From the NCBI GenBank assembly GCA_022709775.1, contig JAKLIE010000045.1, positions 1 to 9,080 of the forward strand: DNA of 9,080 nt, read 5' to 3'. Below, in pieces: positions 1-8,020 of the stretch. Below the pieces are notes generated by a model. The model saw only the letters and a list, made by a program, of their open reading frames with translations. It did no database searches and was not told where the DNA came from. Made by a program: the position numbers and the translations under genes. Numbering within the stretch: the stretch's first letter is position 1; every line of letters begins with the position of its first letter. The stretch comes from Pseudomonadota bacterium. GTDB taxonomy: Bacteria; Pseudomonadota; Gammaproteobacteria; Burkholderiales; Casimicrobiaceae.

Positions 1-1
1 C

Positions 2-2419
2 GGGTACGCGGCGATCGCGGACGCGAAGGAGAGCCCGCAGGAGTTCGTCTCGCGCGCGCCTCCGCGGCGCGGCGCCTGGGCCTGGTTCACCGAAGGCAAC
101 ACGATGACGCGTGTCGGCGTCGTGATCCTGTTCTTCGGCGTCGCGTTCCTGCTCTCGTGGTTCGCGGACCACCTGGCGCTGTCGATCGAGGCCTCGCTCG
201 CGCTGGTGGCGCTCGTCGGCGTCGCGCTGGTTGCCCTAGGAGCCAAGCTCGCGCCGAGCCGGCCGGGATACGCGCTGTCGCTCGAAGGCGCCGGCGCGGG
301 CGTTCTCTACCTGACCACGTTCGCGGCGTCGCGGCTGTTCGACGTGCTGCCTCCGGTGCCTGCGCTCGTCGCGCTCGCCGCCGTGGCCGCGCTCACGGTG
401 GCGCTCGCGTGGCGCGCCGACTCGCAGGCGATGGCCGGTCTCGCGATGGCCGGCGGCTTCCTCGCGCCGTTCCTCGTCGCGCGGGAGCCGGGGGCGCCGG
501 CACTGCTGTTCGCGTGGTTCGCGGTGATCAACGCGGCGATCTTCGCGCTGGCCTGGCACAGGGCATGGCGGGCGCTCAATGCGCTCGGCGCGGTGTTCAC
601 GTTCGGGCTCGGGATCTTCTGGGGATGGCGCTGGTACTCGCCGCAGCACTTCGCCGTGGTCCAGCCCTTCCTCGCGCTCTACTTCGCGTTCTACCTCGGC
701 GTGGCGATCCTCTACGCGAGGCGTGCGCCGCTCGAATCGCGCAAGCCGGTGGACGCGCTGATCGTGTTCGGCGTGCCGGTGGCCGCGTTCGCGCTGGAGG
801 CGGGGCTCCTGACCGACCGGCGCTACGGCGCGGCGATCGCGGCGGCCGTCGTCGCGGCGATCTACGCGGTGCTCCACCTCGCGCTGCGCCGCCGACCGGA
901 GCCCGGGCTGCGGCTCCTCGCGCAGTCGTTCCTCGCGCTCGCCGTCGTGTTCGCGACGCTCGCTGTCCCGTTCGCGGTCGACGCGCGCTGGACCTCGGCC
1001 TGGTGGGCGCTGGAGGCCGCGGCGGTGTACTGGATCGGCTGCCGGCAGGACCAGCCGCTCGCCCGCGCGTTCGCCCTGGCGCTGCAGGCGTGCGCCGCCG
1101 CGGCGTTCGTGGTCGGCGGGTTGCCCCGGGGGGCGATGCCGGTCTTCGCGAACGCGACGTTCTTCGGCGCGGCGATGATCGGAGTCGCGGCGCTCGCCTC
1201 CGCGTGGTCGGCGGACCGTCATCGCGAGATCCTCGGCGCCCGGGAGCGCGCGTTCGTCGCGGTGGTGTTCGCGTGGGGTGTCGCATGGTGGATGCTGGCC
1301 GGCGTCGCGGACGTCGTGCGCGCGCGTCCCGGGTGGCTCGGCCCCGGTCCGGGCAACGCCGCTCTCGCGTGGGTCTCGGCGAGCGTCGCGGCTGCGCTCG
1401 CACTGCGACCGGCGATTCGCTGGAGCCGCCTCGCGTGGTTCGGCGCCGCCATCGCGCCCGCGCTCGTGCTCGCGGGGCTTGCGCAGTTTCACGATGCGCG
1501 TACGACGCTCGCCTGGCCGGGCGGCATCGTCTGGCCGCTCGCGTGGGCGCTGCATTGGGCCACGCTGCATGCCCTCGAGGCCGTCGCGGGCGACGGAGGC
1601 TCCGACGGGGACCGCGTACCGGCGCCGTCCTGGCTGCGCGACGCACACGCGGCCTCGGCCGTCGCGCTGGTCGTGTGGGCGTCGTGGGAGGCCAGCGAAT
1701 GGGCAGGCCGCGCGACGCCGCGCGGCAGCGCCTGGATCGCGTGCGCCGCGGCGCTGCCGGCGATGGCCGCGCTCGCGGTCACGCTCTGGCCGCGCGTCAT
1801 GGCGCGGTGGCCGTTCGCGCGCTTCCCCGACGCCTACGCGAAGCACGCGGGCTGGGTCGTGGCCTCGGCCCTCGCGGCGTGGTTCGTGGGAACCAACGTC
1901 GTATCGCCGGGCAACGCCGCGCCGCTGCCGTGGCTGCCGTTGGCGAATCCCCTGGACGCGACGCTCGGGGCGGCGCTGGTCGCGCTCGCCTGGTGGGCGC
2001 GCGCGCACTCGGGCATGCCGCAGGCGGCGCGCGAGCATTGGCTCGGCGGCGCGCTGTTCGTCGCGGGCAACGGCTTCATCCTGCGCGTATCGCACCACTG
2101 GGGCGGCGTGCCGTGGCGGCTCTCGTCGCTGATGTCGGACAAGACGGTGCAGGCGGCACTCACGCTCGCGTGGACCGCGACCGCGCTCGTGCTGATGGTG
2201 TGGGCATCGCGCCGTGCGTCGCGAGCGCGCTGGCTGACCGGCGCCGCGCTGCTCGCAGCGGTCGTCGTCAAGCTGTTCGTCGTCGACCTCGCCGCGCTCT
2301 CGGGCCTGCAGCGCGTCGTCGCGTTCCTCGGCGTGGGTGCGATGCTGCTCGCGATCGGTTACTTCGCGCCGCCGCCTGCGCGCGAGGGCGGCGATTCGCC
2401 GTCCGGACCGGCCGCGTGA
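2..2419 (+). CDS. DUF2339 family polytopic membrane protein (5' partial)
   Basis: Integral inner-membrane protein of unknown function, assigned to the DUF2339 family from its sequence. The frame is open from base 2, so the true start lies upstream; the ATG at 104 is internal. Just before it the frame reads AWAWFTEGNTM and then runs into TRVGVVILFFGVAFLLSW, which matches the family pattern of a G-N motif followed by the first transmembrane helix. The next block (GYALSLEGAGAGVLYL, then LPPVPAL and GGFLAPFLVA, about residues 52-125 counted from base 104) and the C-terminal block (VVKLFVVDLAALSGLQRVVAF, GYFAPPPAR) are also typical. About 805 codons are visible. Nearly the whole length is hydrophobic helices rich in Ala, Val, Leu and Trp, with short Arg-rich loops, probably around 20 membrane segments. 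Family members usually carry a soluble N-terminus, which would lie outside the window. The last 61 bp overlap the opposing sirtuin gene. The family assignment is firm; no reaction or ligand can be stated. Confidence 0.9.
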   Translation, partial: GYAAIADAKESPQEFVSRAPPRRGAWAWFTEGNTMTRVGVVILFFGVAFLLSWFADHLALSIEASLALVALVGVALVALGAKLAPSRPGYALSLEGAGAGVLYLTTFAASRLFDVLPPVPALVALAAVAALTVALAWRADSQAMAGLAMAGGFLAPFLVAREPGAPALLFAWFAVINAAIFALAWHRAWRALNALGAVFTFGLGIFWGWRWYSPQHFAVVQPFLALYFAFYLGVAILYARRAPLESRKPVDALIVFGVPVAAFALEAGLLTDRRYGAAIAAAVVAAIYAVLHLALRRRPEPGLRLLAQSFLALAVVFATLAVPFAVDARWTSAWWALEAAAVYWIGCRQDQPLARAFALALQACAAAAFVVGGLPRGAMPVFANATFFGAAMIGVAALASAWSADRHREILGARERAFVAVVFAWGVAWWMLAGVADVVRARPGWLGPGPGNAALAWVSASVAAALALRPAIRWSRLAWFGAAIAPALVLAGLAQFHDARTTLAWPGGIVWPLAWALHWATLHALEAVAGDGGSDGDRVPAPSWLRDAHAASAVALVVWASWEASEWAGRATPRGSAWIACAAALPAMAALAVTLWPRVMARWPFARFPDAYAKHAGWVVASALAAWFVGTNVVSPGNAAPLPWLPLANPLDATLGAALVALAWWARAHSGMPQAAREHWLGGALFVAGNGFILRVSHHWGGVPWRLSSLMSDKTVQAALTLAWTATALVLMVWASRRASRARWLTGAALLAAVVVKLFVVDLAALSGLQRVVAFLGVGAMLLAIGYFAPPPAREGGDSPSGPAA

Positions 2420-3198
2420 CCGGGCCATGCCGCCGCGACGAATGCGGGCAGGGCAAGGCCGGCCGGCACCGCGATCGCGAAGTCGGCCATCGGCGTGAGC
2501 GGCGTCCCGCGCGGGTTCACCTCGACGACGAGCGCGCCGGCGGCCCTCGCCGTCCGCGGCAGTTCGGCGGCCGGGTAGACCTCCGCCGACGTGCCCGCGA
2601 CGATCATCAGGTCGCAATGCCGCGCCGCGTCGTCGGCGCGCTCCAGCGCCTCGGCGGGCAGCGCTTCCTCGAACCAGACCACGTCGGGTCGAAGGAACGC
2701 GCCGCAGTGCGGGCAGCGCGGCGGCGTGGTGGAGCCTTCCACAGGCTCGTCCCAGCGGTCGACGACGCGCCCCTCGCGGGAGCAGCGCACGCGCGCGAGA
2801 TTGCCGTGGAGTTCGACGAGCGAGCGGCTCCCGGCGCGGGCGTGAAGGCCGTCCACGTTCTGCGTCGCGAGCAGGAACGACGGCACGCGGCGCTCGATGT
2901 CGACGAGCGCGCGGTGGCCCGGATTGGGCGCCGCGTCGCGGAGCGCCTCGCGTCGCGCCGCGTACCAGTCCCACACGAGCTTCGGCTGCCGTGCGAACGC
3001 GGAAGGCGTCGCGAGCTCGAGCGGATCGCAGCGGGCCCACAGGCCGGTGAGCGCGTCGCGGAACGTCGGGACGCCGGATTCCGCGGACACGCCGGCGCCG
3101 GTGAGCGCGAAGACGCGGCCCGCCGTCGCGAGCGCGCTGGCGAGCCCGGGCGGAATCGGAACGCGCGGGTGCCGGGATTCGTTTCGATCGTCGCTCAC
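2359..3198 (-). CDS. Sir2-family NAD-dependent protein deacylase (sirtuin, CobB/SIRT5-like)
   Basis: Cytosolic sirtuin of 279 aa, expected to remove acyl groups from protein lysines using NAD and to release nicotinamide and O-acyl-ADP-ribose. Visible motifs, in order: NAD-binding GAGVSAESGVPTFR (34-47); WYAAR with Y79 and R82, the Tyr/Arg pair that in SIRT5 and E. coli CobB recognises succinyl- or malonyl-lysine; TQNVDGLH (112-119); catalytic H131 in ELHGN; GTSAEVYPA (202-210); and VEVNP (225-229). The zinc module is unusual: C139, C162 and C165 are present, but the usual second Cys is Glu (CSRE, 139-142). The start is GTG at 3198-3196 with no clear Shine-Dalgarno sequence; no better in-frame start precedes the Rossmann motif. 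The gene is divergent from the OGT-like gene. It ends in TAA inside the DUF2339 gene, and its Gly/Pro/Ala tail is encoded antisense to that gene's C-terminus. Family is certain; acyl preference is inferred from Y79 and R82. Confidence 0.93.
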   Translation of the reverse strand: MSDDRNESRHPRVPIPPGLASALATAGRVFALTGAGVSAESGVPTFRDALTGLWARCDPLELATPSAFARQPKLVWDWYAARREALRDAAPNPGHRALVDIERRVPSFLLATQNVDGLHARAGSRSLVELHGNLARVRCSREGRVVDRWDEPVEGSTTPPRCPHCGAFLRPDVVWFEEALPAEALERADDAARHCDLMIVAGTSAEVYPAAELPRTARAAGALVVEVNPRGTPLTPMADFAIAVPAGLALPAFVAAAWPGHAAGPDGESPPSRAGGGAK

Positions 3199-3266
3199 GA
3201 TACGATTGCGGCGTCGCGCAGGGTACGCGCGACGGCCCCGGCGACGATAGCACGCGCACGATCACG
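3199..3266. promoter_or_regulatory. divergent sirtuin / OGT-like promoter spacer
   Basis: These 68 bp separate two divergent starts, so promoters for both genes would be expected here or inside the neighbouring coding ends. I see only weak matches: TACGAT at 3201-3206 on + resembles a -10 box at four of six bases, with no matching -35. No Shine-Dalgarno sequence precedes either start. Apart from its position between divergent genes, nothing here is specific. Confidence 0.3.
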
Positions 3267-5039
3267 ATGACCCCTGCGGAGATCCTCGACGTGGCGCGCG
3301 CGCTCCACCGCGCGGGGAGCCCCGAGGCCGAAGCACGCTACCGCGAGGCGCTCGAGCGCGATCCCGGGCTGCACGGCGCGTGGGACGGGTTGGGCATGCT
3401 CGCCCACGCGGCGCGGCGCCGCGCCGCGGCGGTCGACGCGCTCCAGCGCGCTGTGGCGCTCGCGCCCCGCAACGCCACCTATCGCGTGCACCTCGGCGCC
3501 GCGCTCTACGGGGCGGGCCGGGCGGGCGAGGCGGTGCACGCGCTGGAGTCGGCGATCGCGCTCGATCCGCGCTCGCCGGCGGCCTGGGTCAACCTCGGCA
3601 ATGCATACCAGCGCGTCGGCGATCCCGACCGCGCGATCGAGGCGCTCGAACGCGCGATCGCGCTGGACCCCGCGCGAGCGGCCGCGCACAACAACCTCGG
3701 CAACCTGCTGAAGGAGACCGGCCGCGTGGGCGCTGCCCTCGCGGCCTACGACCGCGCGCTCGAGGAGGATCCGTCGTTCTCCACCGCGGCGTCGAACCGG
3801 CTCGCCGCGATGAAGCTCGTCACCGATCGCACGCCGGAGGCGATCCTCGACCAGCACCGCGAGTGGACGCGCAGGATCGAGCGGGACGTTCCGCCGCGCG
3901 CCGCCGTCCGGCCGGGCGTCGACGTGCCCGCCCGCCCGCTTCGCCTGGGCTACCTCTCGCCCGACGCCCACGTCGCGCTGCCCGCGTTCGTCCGCGGCAT
4001 CTTCGCCGCGCACGACCGCGAGCGCTTCCGCGTGTTCGCCTACTTCAACAACCCGCAGCGCGCGGAGTCCGATCCGGCGATCGAGGCGCGCGTGACGCGG
4101 CGCATCCTCGCAGGGCTAGACGACTCGCGCGCCGCCGCGCTGGTCGCCGCCGACGATCTCGACCTGCTCGTCGACCTGGCCGGCCACACCGGGCACAACC
4201 GGCTCGCGATCTTCGCGCGCCGGCCGGCGCGCGTCGCGCTCACCTGGCTCGACTACGTGTCGACGACCGGCATGACCACGATCGACTGGCGGATCACCGA
4301 CGCCGTCGCCGATCCGCCGGGCGGGGCGGAGCGCGCGAACAGCGAGCGTCTCCTGCGACTGCCGGTGCCCGCATGGTGCTGGACGCCGCCGTCCGCTGCG
4401 CCGGAGCCCGCGTCTCCGCCCCTGGCCCGGATCGCAGCGCCGACGTTCGGATCGTTCAATCATGCGATGAAGCTCACTGATGCGACGCTCGCGATCTGGC
4501 GCGCGCTGTTCGCGTCGCTGCCCTCGGCGAGGCTCGTCGCGGTGGGCGTTCCCGCGGGATCGGCGCGAACGCGGGTGACGGAGGCGCTCGCGATCGCGCC
4601 GGCGCGCATCGAATTCGTGCCGCGTCTCGACGACGCAGGCTACCGGGCGATGTTCGCGCGCGTCGACGTCGCGCTGGATCCCACGCCCTTCTCCGGGGCG
4701 ACGACGACGCTCGACGCGCTGTGGCAGGGGGTGCCCGTCGTCACGCTGCCGGGGCCGTGGACCTGGTCGCGCTCGGGTGCGAGCCTGCTCACCGGGCTGG
4801 GGGCCGAGGCATGGATCGCGCGCGACGCCGGGCACTACGCGGCGATCGCGCGAGGACTTGTCGGCGACGTCTCGCGGCTCGCGGCGATCCGCGCGGAACT
4901 GCGGGCGCGGGTGGCGGCCTCGCCGATGACCGACGTCGCGAGCTTCGTGCGGCACCTCGAGAACGCGTACCGGCGCGCGTGGACGGCGTTCACGCGCGGC
5001 GAGCTTCACCGCGACGACGCGGCACGGGCTGCGTGCTAG
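3267..5039 (+). CDS. TPR-repeat OGT/SPINDLY-like glycosyltransferase (GT41 type)
   Basis: A 590-aa protein with an N-terminal TPR solenoid and a C-terminal glycosyltransferase domain like O-GlcNAc transferase. Five TPRs of exactly 34 residues cover about 3-172; the closing prolines fall at 33, 67, 101, 135 and 169. The catalytic half (about 223-575) shows RLGYLSPD (226-233), [11 protein letters not shown] (303-313), [14 protein letters not shown] (317-330), [11 protein letters not shown] (394-404, with K402 matching the UDP-contacting Lys of OGT), and [20 protein letters not shown] (471-490). It has no signal peptide or membrane segment, so it should be cytosolic. It probably transfers a sugar from a nucleotide donor to protein Ser/Thr; because SPINDLY in this family uses GDP-fucose, the donor is unknown. 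The conserved His expected seven residues into the SPD motif is Ala237; a His sits two residues earlier (H235). Start: ATG 3267 has no Shine-Dalgarno sequence. GTG at 3291 (codon 9) has GGAG at 3278-3281 with a 9-nt gap and is a real alternative. aroC follows 64 bp downstream. Confidence 0.9.
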   Translation: MTPAEILDVARALHRAGSPEAEARYREALERDPGLHGAWDGLGMLAHAARRRAAAVDALQRAVALAPRNATYRVHLGAALYGAGRAGEAVHALESAIALDPRSPAAWVNLGNAYQRVGDPDRAIEALERAIALDPARAAAHNNLGNLLKETGRVGAALAAYDRALEEDPSFSTAASNRLAAMKLVTDRTPEAILDQHREWTRRIERDVPPRAAVRPGVDVPARPLRLGYLSPDAHVALPAFVRGIFAAHDRERFRVFAYFNNPQRAESDPAIEARVTRRILAGLDDSRAAALVAADDLDLLVDLAGHTGHNRLAIFARRPARVALTWLDYVSTTGMTTIDWRITDAVADPPGGAERANSERLLRLPVPAWCWTPPSAAPEPASPPLARIAAPTFGSFNHAMKLTDATLAIWRALFASLPSARLVAVGVPAGSARTRVTEALAIAPARIEFVPRLDDAGYRAMFARVDVALDPTPFSGATTTLDALWQGVPVVTLPGPWTWSRSGASLLTGLGAEAWIARDAGHYAAIARGLVGDVSRLAAIRAELRARVAASPMTDVASFVRHLENAYRRAWTAFTRGELHRDDAARAAC

Positions 5040-5042
5040 ACT
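5034..5042 (+). promoter_or_regulatory. possible extended -10 promoter for aroC
   Basis: TGCTAGACT overlaps the stop codon of the OGT-like gene. It fits an extended -10 element: TG, one base, then TAGACT, four of six bases of TATAAT. There is no convincing -35 hexamer 16-18 bp upstream, which extended -10 promoters can tolerate. Transcription would begin near 5049 and leave a leader of about 55 nt. If real, aroC does not depend solely on read-through from the gene upstream. Confidence 0.35.
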
Positions 5043-5056
5043 CGATCGCCACGCGG

Positions 5057-5079
5057 GCGCGGAGCTAAGCGAGCCGCGC
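5057..5079 (+). other. short hairpin in the OGT-aroC spacer
   Basis: GCGCGG (5057-5062) pairs exactly with CCGCGC (5074-5079) around an 11-nt loop. There is no T-tract after it, so it is not a standard intrinsic terminator. It would lie in the aroC leader if transcription starts at the TGCTAGACT element. Six-bp GC stems are common by chance in DNA this GC-rich. Confidence 0.2.
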
Positions 5080-5103
5080 GAACTCGTCGTTCCCGACCTT
5101 CCC

Positions 5104-6267
5104 ATGTCCGGCAATACGATAGGCCAGCTGTTCCGCGTCACGTCGTTCGGCGAATCGCACGGACCCGCGATCGGCTGCGTCGTCGACGGCTGTCCGCCCG
5201 GCCTCGCGCTCGGCGAGGACGACATCCAGCGCGACCTCGACCGTCGCCGTCCGGGCACGTCGCGCCACGTCACGCAGCGAAGCGAGCCGGACACGGTCGA
5301 GATCCTGTCCGGCGTGTTCGAGGGGCGCACGACCGGGACGCCGATCGCGCTCCTGATCCGCAACCAGGACCAGCGGAGCAGGGACTACGCGAATATCGCG
5401 GACACGTTCCGACCCGGTCACGCCGACTACGCGTACTGGCAGAAGTACGGCATCCGCGACCACCGCGGCGGCGGCCGATCGTCGGCCCGCGAGACCGCGG
5501 TGCGCGTCGCCGCGGGCGCGGTCGCGCGCAAGTGGCTCCGCGAGCGCTACGGGGTCACCATCCGCGGCCACCTGACGCAGATCGGGCCGCACCCGATACC
5601 GTTCGAAGGCTTCGAGCACGTCGACGCCAATCCGTTCTTCGCCGCCAACGCGACGATCGTTCCCGAGCTCGAGCGCTTCATGGACGCGCTCCGGAAGTCG
5701 GGCGATTCGTGCGGTGCGCGCGTCACGGCGATCGCGCAGGGCGTGCCGGTCGGGTGGGGCGAACCCGTCTACGGCCGCCTCGACGCCGACCTCGCCGCGG
5801 CGATGATGGGAATCAACGCGGTGAAGGGCGTCGAGATCGGCGCCGGCTTCGCCGCGATCGGGCAGAAGGGCACCGAGCATTCCGACGAGATGATGCCGCA
5901 GGGGTTCGCGTCGAATCACGCCGGCGGGATCCTCGGCGGAATCTCGACCGGGCAGGACGTCGTCGTCTCGATCGCGATCAAGCCGACGTCGTCGATCCGC
6001 CTCGATCGCCATTCGATCGACAAGGCAGGCAACCCGGTCGTCGTCAACACGCACGGGCGGCACGATCCCTGCGTCGGCATCCGCGCGACGCCGATCGCCG
6101 AGGCGATGCTCGCCATCGTCCTCGCCGACCATGCGTTGCGCCATCGCGCGCAGTGCGCCGACGTGGTCACGACGACGCCTCGCATCGCGGCACGGGCGCC
6201 CGCGGACGTGATCGCGAGGCTGCGCGACGCTCGCGGCGTCGACGACCCGGATCCCGACGAGGCGTGA
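5104..6267 (+). CDS. aroC: chorismate synthase
   Basis: Last step of the shikimate pathway: anti-1,4-elimination of phosphate from 5-enolpyruvylshikimate-3-phosphate to give chorismate, using reduced FMN; a cytosolic homotetramer. The 387-aa product carries all three family signatures: [18 protein letters not shown] (16-33), [16 protein letters not shown] (116-131) and [17 protein letters not shown] (319-335). The catalytic histidines are H19 and H120. [10 protein letters not shown] (86-95) and [14 protein letters not shown] (103-116) are also conserved. The start ATG at 5104 is fixed by homology, because [20 protein letters not shown] is the normal N-terminus, although no Shine-Dalgarno sequence precedes it. 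It is slightly longer than the usual 350-365 aa because of an acidic, non-conserved tail ([11 protein letters not shown]). It may be co-transcribed with the OGT-like gene or use its own promoter at 5034-5042. It is convergent with xseA. Confidence 0.98.
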   Translation: MSGNTIGQLFRVTSFGESHGPAIGCVVDGCPPGLALGEDDIQRDLDRRRPGTSRHVTQRSEPDTVEILSGVFEGRTTGTPIALLIRNQDQRSRDYANIADTFRPGHADYAYWQKYGIRDHRGGGRSSARETAVRVAAGAVARKWLRERYGVTIRGHLTQIGPHPIPFEGFEHVDANPFFAANATIVPELERFMDALRKSGDSCGARVTAIAQGVPVGWGEPVYGRLDADLAAAMMGINAVKGVEIGAGFAAIGQKGTEHSDEMMPQGFASNHAGGILGGISTGQDVVVSIAIKPTSSIRLDRHSIDKAGNPVVVNTHGRHDPCVGIRATPIAEAMLAIVLADHALRHRAQCADVVTTTPRIAARAPADVIARLRDARGVDDPDPDEA

Positions 6268-6279
6268 AGGAAGCCGACC

Positions 6280-6296
6280 GGCCCGGTTCCCGGGCC
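6280..6296. terminator. palindrome 1 after aroC, possible terminator
   Basis: GGCCCGG (6280-6286) pairs exactly with CCGGGCC (6290-6296) around a 3-nt TTC loop, starting 12 nt after the aroC stop codon. The position suits 3'-end formation. There is no T-tract on either strand, so a classical intrinsic terminator is not shown; a Rho-assisted or RNA-stabilising hairpin is as likely. It differs from the palindrome at 6337-6353 at only two of 17 positions. Confidence 0.4.
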
Positions 6297-6336
6297 ACGG
6301 AGCGCGAGGTCGGGTCGGGGAACGGACGGATTCGGA

Positions 6337-6353
6337 GGCCCGGTTGGCGGGCC
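6337..6353. terminator. palindrome 2 before the xseA stop, possible terminator
   Basis: GGCCCG (6337-6342) pairs with CGGGCC (6348-6353) around a GTTGG loop. It is a near-copy of the palindrome 57 bp upstream, sharing GGCCCGGTT followed by two changed bases and CGGGCC. It lies 60 nt beyond the xseA stop on the minus strand, so it could serve xseA as the first may serve aroC. No T-tract follows on either strand. Confidence 0.35.
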
Positions 6354-6412
6354 GGGGAGGCTTCGCGTCACCCGCGGATGCGCGACGCGCCGCGACGTTG
6401 TGCGGCGATTCC

Positions 6413-7780
6413 CTAGGACCCCTCGTTCGGCACGCGGTCGATCGTGGCCTCGGCGCCTCCTTTGGCGAGCGCGATGGCGACGCGGTCCCCTGCCGCCAGC
6501 GTCGCCGCGTCGTGCACGATCCGACCGTCCGAGGCGGTGACGATCGCGTAGCCTCGGTCGAGCACCGCGGACGGATTGAGGTGTGCGAGGCTCTGCGCGA
6601 TCGACGCGACTCGCGTCGCCAGGCGGCCGTGGCCGTCGCGGCTCGCGCGGCGGAACGCGTCGGCGGCGGACGCGAGCCGCTGCGCGTGCGGCAACGGGCG
6701 ACCGAGCTCGCGGGCGAGACGCGTGCCGAGGGCGTCCGTTGCCACGGCGGCGGACGCGTGCGCGCGTCGCGCGGCGGCGGCGAGCCGCACGACGAGGCCG
6801 CCGATGCGGTCGCGCTGCGCGTCGAGTCGCGCCTTCGGATGCACCAGCCCGCGCGCCGCGAGATCGAGCCGTTGCGCACGCAGGGTCGCGGCGTGGCGGC
6901 CTGCCCGCGCGAGCCGGCCGGCAAGGACGTCGACGTGCCGCGCGATCGACTCGCCGTCGGGCGAGACGAGCTCCGCGGCACCGGTCGGCGTCGGCGCGCG
7001 GACGTCGGCGACGAAGTCGCAGATCGTGAAGTCGGTCTCGTGGCCCACGGCGGAGACGACCGGCAGCGCGGAGTCGACCACCGCGCGCGCGACCTCCTCG
7101 TCGTTGAACGCCCACAGGTCCTCGATCGAGCCGCCGCCCCGTCCGACGATCAGCACGTCGACCTCCGCACGCGCGTTCGCCGTACGGATCGCCTCCACGA
7201 TGCGCGCGGGCGCGGCCTCGCCCTGCACGGGCGTCGGGTAGACGACGACGCGCAGCGCCGGCCAGCGGCGCGCGAACGTCGTCAGCATGTCGTGCAGCGC
7301 CGCGCCCTGCGGCGACGTGACCAGGCCGACCGCGCGCGGATACGCGGGCAGCGCCCGCTTGCGCTCGGCGGCGAACCAGCCCGCGGCCTCGAGCTTCGCC
7401 TTGAGCCGCGCGAACTTCTCGTAGAGCGCTCCCGCGCCGGCGAGCCGGACCGTGTCGACGTTGAGCTGGAAGTCGCCGCGCGCCTCGTAGATCGTCGGCG
7501 TCGCGCGCACCTCGACGGCCATGCCGTCCGCGAGCCTCACGTCGAGGAGCATCGCCTTCTGGCGCCACAGGACGCAGCGCACCTGCGCCTGGGCGTCCTT
7601 GAGCGTGAAGTAGCAGTGCCCCGAGGCGGCTCGCAGGTAGCCGGAGACCTCCCCCGAAACCCACACGGGCCCGATCGCCCGCTCGATCGCGAGGCGCGCG
7701 CTCGCCACGAACAGGCCCACCGGAAGCACGGGCGCGCCCCCGCCCGGCGCGAACCCCGGGGAACCCGTCATCGCGGCCAT
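6413..7780 (-). CDS. xseA: exodeoxyribonuclease VII large subunit
   Basis: Catalytic subunit of exonuclease VII, which degrades single-stranded DNA from both ends to acid-soluble oligonucleotides and acts in mismatch and damage repair with several XseB small subunits. From ATG 7780 the product is 455 aa, almost exactly the E. coli length. Order: N-terminal OB-fold (about 20-115, with VWVSGEVSGY and SGHCYFTLKD), then the catalytic region with LVTSPQGAALHDM (153-165), DVLIVGRGGGSIEDLWAFNDE (208-228) and SAVGHETDFTICDFVADVRAPTPTGAAE (243-270). A long Ala/Arg-rich helical stretch for XseB binding follows, then the C-terminal LNPSAVLDRGYAIV block. The ATG at 7771 (fourth codon) is an alternative start. 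Neither has a good Shine-Dalgarno sequence, only a weak GAAG before 7780. The frame stays open upstream to 8203, but that extension is Arg-rich and unlike any XseA. xseB is not in the window. Confidence 0.97.
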   Translation of the reverse strand: MAAMTGSPGFAPGGGAPVLPVGLFVASARLAIERAIGPVWVSGEVSGYLRAASGHCYFTLKDAQAQVRCVLWRQKAMLLDVRLADGMAVEVRATPTIYEARGDFQLNVDTVRLAGAGALYEKFARLKAKLEAAGWFAAERKRALPAYPRAVGLVTSPQGAALHDMLTTFARRWPALRVVVYPTPVQGEAAPARIVEAIRTANARAEVDVLIVGRGGGSIEDLWAFNDEEVARAVVDSALPVVSAVGHETDFTICDFVADVRAPTPTGAAELVSPDGESIARHVDVLAGRLARAGRHAATLRAQRLDLAARGLVHPKARLDAQRDRIGGLVVRLAAAARRAHASAAVATDALGTRLARELGRPLPHAQRLASAADAFRRASRDGHGRLATRVASIAQSLAHLNPSAVLDRGYAIVTASDGRIVHDAATLAAGDRVAIALAKGGAEATIDRVPNEGS

Positions 7781-7942
7781 GCTTCGGGACCGGAACGGCA
7801 ATGCAGCGCGATGCGTCCGACAAGTGTCCAGGACGATCGCGCGCCGCGATGCCGCACCCTGTGGCCACCGATTCTGCAGCCGTCGGCGAAAGACCGCGGA
7901 AGCGCTGACTGCGGAGTCCTGGTGCAAGCCATTGACGCGAAG

Positions 7943-7986
7943 GAGGTTTCGAGCGGCGAAAGTTTGGGCATCGCAAGCAAAACCTC
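7943..7986. other. inverted repeat / possible RNA hairpin
   Basis: GAGGTTT (7943-7949) pairs exactly with AAACCTC (7980-7986). Inside, GCGA (7956-7959) pairs with TCGC (7971-7974) around an 11-nt loop, with unpaired bases between the two stems. It could be a folded element in a long xseA leader (about 160 nt before that start), a small RNA, or a protein-binding site. No promoter or T-tract clearly assigns it to a strand. Confidence 0.3.
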
Positions 7987-8020
7987 GACGCCCGCACGAC
8001 TTAGCGCGCGAATGTACAAG

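Noticed and set aside
236..3265. A 1009-codon open frame on the minus strand antisense to the DUF2339 gene
   Set aside because: Arg/Ala/Gly-rich translation without any domain, opposite a gene with clear family motifs. Long antisense frames are expected at this GC content.
5057..5079. Intrinsic terminator after the OGT-like gene
   Set aside because: The stem is only 6 bp with an 11-nt loop and no following T-tract; kept only as a low-confidence hairpin.
5065..6981. A 638-codon minus-strand frame covering aroC and the end of xseA
   Set aside because: It overlaps two unmistakable genes and its translation is low-complexity Arg/Ala/Asp with no recognisable fold; a GC-driven shadow.
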